Assembly: GCA_016713985.1 (NCBI GenBank)
Contig: JADJOD010000020.1
Coordinates: 80,196-144,195 of the forward strand
Origin: Lewinellaceae bacterium
GTDB taxonomy: Bacteria; Bacteroidota; Bacteroidia; Chitinophagales; Saprospiraceae
DNA: 64,000 bases
Reading direction: 5' to 3'
The number at the start of each line of letters is the position of its first letter. Position 1 is the stretch's first letter. Both the position numbers and the translations under genes were made by a program. Under the pieces are notes generated by a model. That model was not told the origin of the DNA. It saw nothing but the letters and a program-made list of their open reading frames with translations, and searched no databases. This document shows positions 62,903 through 64,000 of this stretch, piece after piece.

Positions 62903-63988
62903 ATGCCCACGATACCAATCAAATGGAACGACCTGGCTGAAGATATCCGCACGCAAAAGTGTGTGCTGATCCTCGGTGAAGGCGCGTACTTAGACGCTTC
63001 GGGGCAGCCCTTGCGCACGGCCCTCGACGCCGAAATAAAACGGGAAAACGATGGCGATATCCTGCGCCATTACGCCAACGATTTGTTTCTGTTCGATACC
63101 GACGGCAACAAACGATCGGTGGTAAAAACGATGCGCCGGTTTTATGCTGCACAAGAGCCGCCCGCCGTGCTTGCCCGGTTGGCGCAGATACCCTTCCACG
63201 TTGTCCTGACCGTCACGCCCGATCTGCTTTTAGCGAAAAGTTTTGAAAATCAAGGATTTACGTTCCAATCTGATTTTTTTCAACGGGTGCAAAAACCCTC
63301 CGGAATCGCGGATATTTCACCGGATAATCCGTTGTTGTACAATGTGCTGGGTTGTGTGGACGACCACGAATCGCTGGTGCTGACACACGGCGATTTGTTC
63401 ACTTATTTCGAATCCGTGTTTGCGCAAAACGGCCTCCCGCAAGCGCTTCGCGCGGCCTTGCTCAACGCTGAAAACCTGCTGTTTCTCGGCGTGCCGTTCG
63501 ATCGCTGGTACCTGCAGGTGCTGCTACGTGTGCTGAATATCCGGCGGGATTTTACCAGGATACAAAGTTTCGCCGCCCAACAACAAATGAACAGCGACGC
63601 GATGACCCTGTGCGAAAAAGAGTTCCGCATCAATTTTGTTGAGCACGATATTCCGGGATTTGTGAAAAAACTGACGGAAACCTGGGAAACGCAGCGCTTC
63701 CCCTTCCGCCAGCGCGCAACCAACCTAACCACCGGCCAACTGGAAAAAGCCTCTTTGTGGCTGACGGAAGGTCAGTTGGAAGCCTCCGCCAAACTGCTCG
63801 TGGACTTCCTGAAAGACGTGCACCCGGAGCATTACAAACAAGCCGTTTTGCTCAGTTCGCGATGCAATCGCCTGAAGATGAAGGTGGACGCCGGTATCAT
63901 CGACAACCGGGATGAAAAATTAGAATTCAACCAGATCACGCACGCGATGATCGATCTCGTGGAAGACGCAAAACTCGCTCTCGCATGA
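62903..63988 (+). CDS. SIR2-like protein with C-terminal effector-associated-type domain
   Basis: 361 residues, cytoplasmic. Residues 1-265 are paralogous to the SIR2-like domain at 53234: TQKCVLILGEGAY, LARLAQIPFHVVLTVTPDLL, LLYNVLGCVDDHESLVLTHG, LLFLGVPFDRWYLQVLL and FRINFVEHDIPGFVKKLTE each have a counterpart there. The catalytic Asn and His positions are again lost (TVTPD 103-107, VLG 148-150). Residues 277-361 (LTTGQLEKASLWLTEGQ, AVLLSSRCNRLKMKVDAG, FNQITHAMIDLVEDAK) resemble effector-associated domain EAD11, an adaptor module that pairs with matching domains on other proteins. Its stop overlaps the start of the next gene. Confidence 0.78.
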   Translation: MPTIPIKWNDLAEDIRTQKCVLILGEGAYLDASGQPLRTALDAEIKRENDGDILRHYANDLFLFDTDGNKRSVVKTMRRFYAAQEPPAVLARLAQIPFHVVLTVTPDLLLAKSFENQGFTFQSDFFQRVQKPSGIADISPDNPLLYNVLGCVDDHESLVLTHGDLFTYFESVFAQNGLPQALRAALLNAENLLFLGVPFDRWYLQVLLRVLNIRRDFTRIQSFAAQQQMNSDAMTLCEKEFRINFVEHDIPGFVKKLTETWETQRFPFRQRATNLTTGQLEKASLWLTEGQLEASAKLLVDFLKDVHPEHYKQAVLLSSRCNRLKMKVDAGIIDNRDEKLEFNQITHAMIDLVEDAKLALA

Positions 63989-64000
63989 AAACGCCGCCCA
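63985..64000 (+). CDS. Start of a further coupled gene, cut by window edge
   Basis: ATG at 63985 overlaps the preceding TGA as ATGA; the reading frame MKTPP runs to the window end. The overlap implies translational coupling with the SIR2-EAD gene, so the missing gene is probably its functional partner. Confidence 0.5.

Overview
The window is chromosomal DNA of a Bacteroidota bacterium, most likely from the Saprospiraceae/Chitinophagales side of the phylum; this placement is my inference. The evidence is five secreted proteins with type IX secretion (T9SS) C-terminal sorting domains, families typical of the phylum (DUF3078, DUF6029 next to Omp28, DUF5916/CBM9, long-form PurC), few Shine-Dalgarno sequences, and promoters of the Bacteroidota form TTTG-N17-23-TANNTTTG. 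Most of it is moderately GC-rich. There is no rRNA operon, CRISPR array, complete prophage or IS transposase.

Layout. 1-3.9 kb is a minus-strand housekeeping run (ECF sigma factor, small Pro/Gly-rich protein, MscS channel, DUF3078 barrel, LMW phosphatase, truA). 4-11.6 kb holds a TlpA-like thioredoxin, two T9SS-exported proteins, purC and an unknown helical protein. 12-21.6 kb holds a K+-dependent-type membrane pyrophosphatase, the mevalonate/isoprenoid genes mvaA and fni, an HD hydrolase, DUF937, and the DUF6029-Omp28 pair. 21.7-35.2 kb holds a PcrA-type helicase and an envelope group: beta-helix protein, two GT2 enzymes, a large membrane protein cut by one stop codon, a dihydroorotase-like protein without metal ligands, and PBP1A. 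35.3-36.3 kb looks like a small integron cassette remnant: two minus-strand cassette genes separated by a 65-bp attC-like site. 36-49.6 kb holds a GMC oxidoreductase, further secreted proteins and lipoproteins, and a SnoaL-GNAT-nitrilase operon. 49.8-53 kb is a 1,076-residue repeat protein of tail-fibre-like design.

53.2-59.4 kb is the most interesting part. It is a tightly packed operon encoding a SIR2-like/TIR-like fusion, an nSTAND NTPase, a membrane-anchored TPR segment, and an exported protein with 14 WD40 repeats (two seven-bladed propellers). The likely design is a cross-envelope switch: WD40/TPR modules outside the inner membrane, and the NTPase and SIR2/TIR module inside. A paralogous SIR2-like gene ending in an effector-associated-type helical domain starts at 62.9 kb, and its stop overlaps the start of another gene cut by the window edge. 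Both SIR2-like domains lack the usual catalytic Asn and His. Between the two loci lie an RNA gene with its own promoter and terminator and a clear tRNA-like acceptor/T-arm, and a bifunctional thrA that is broken near its N-terminus.

Several genes (mscS, a GNAT, a beta-helix protein, the nSTAND gene) are split by one-base changes in homopolymers, and one by a single in-frame stop. Sequencing or assembly error is therefore a live alternative to real gene decay. Non-coding repeats include three heptamer arrays, a 156-bp MITE-like element, two large inverted repeats and a pair of inverted decamer clusters.
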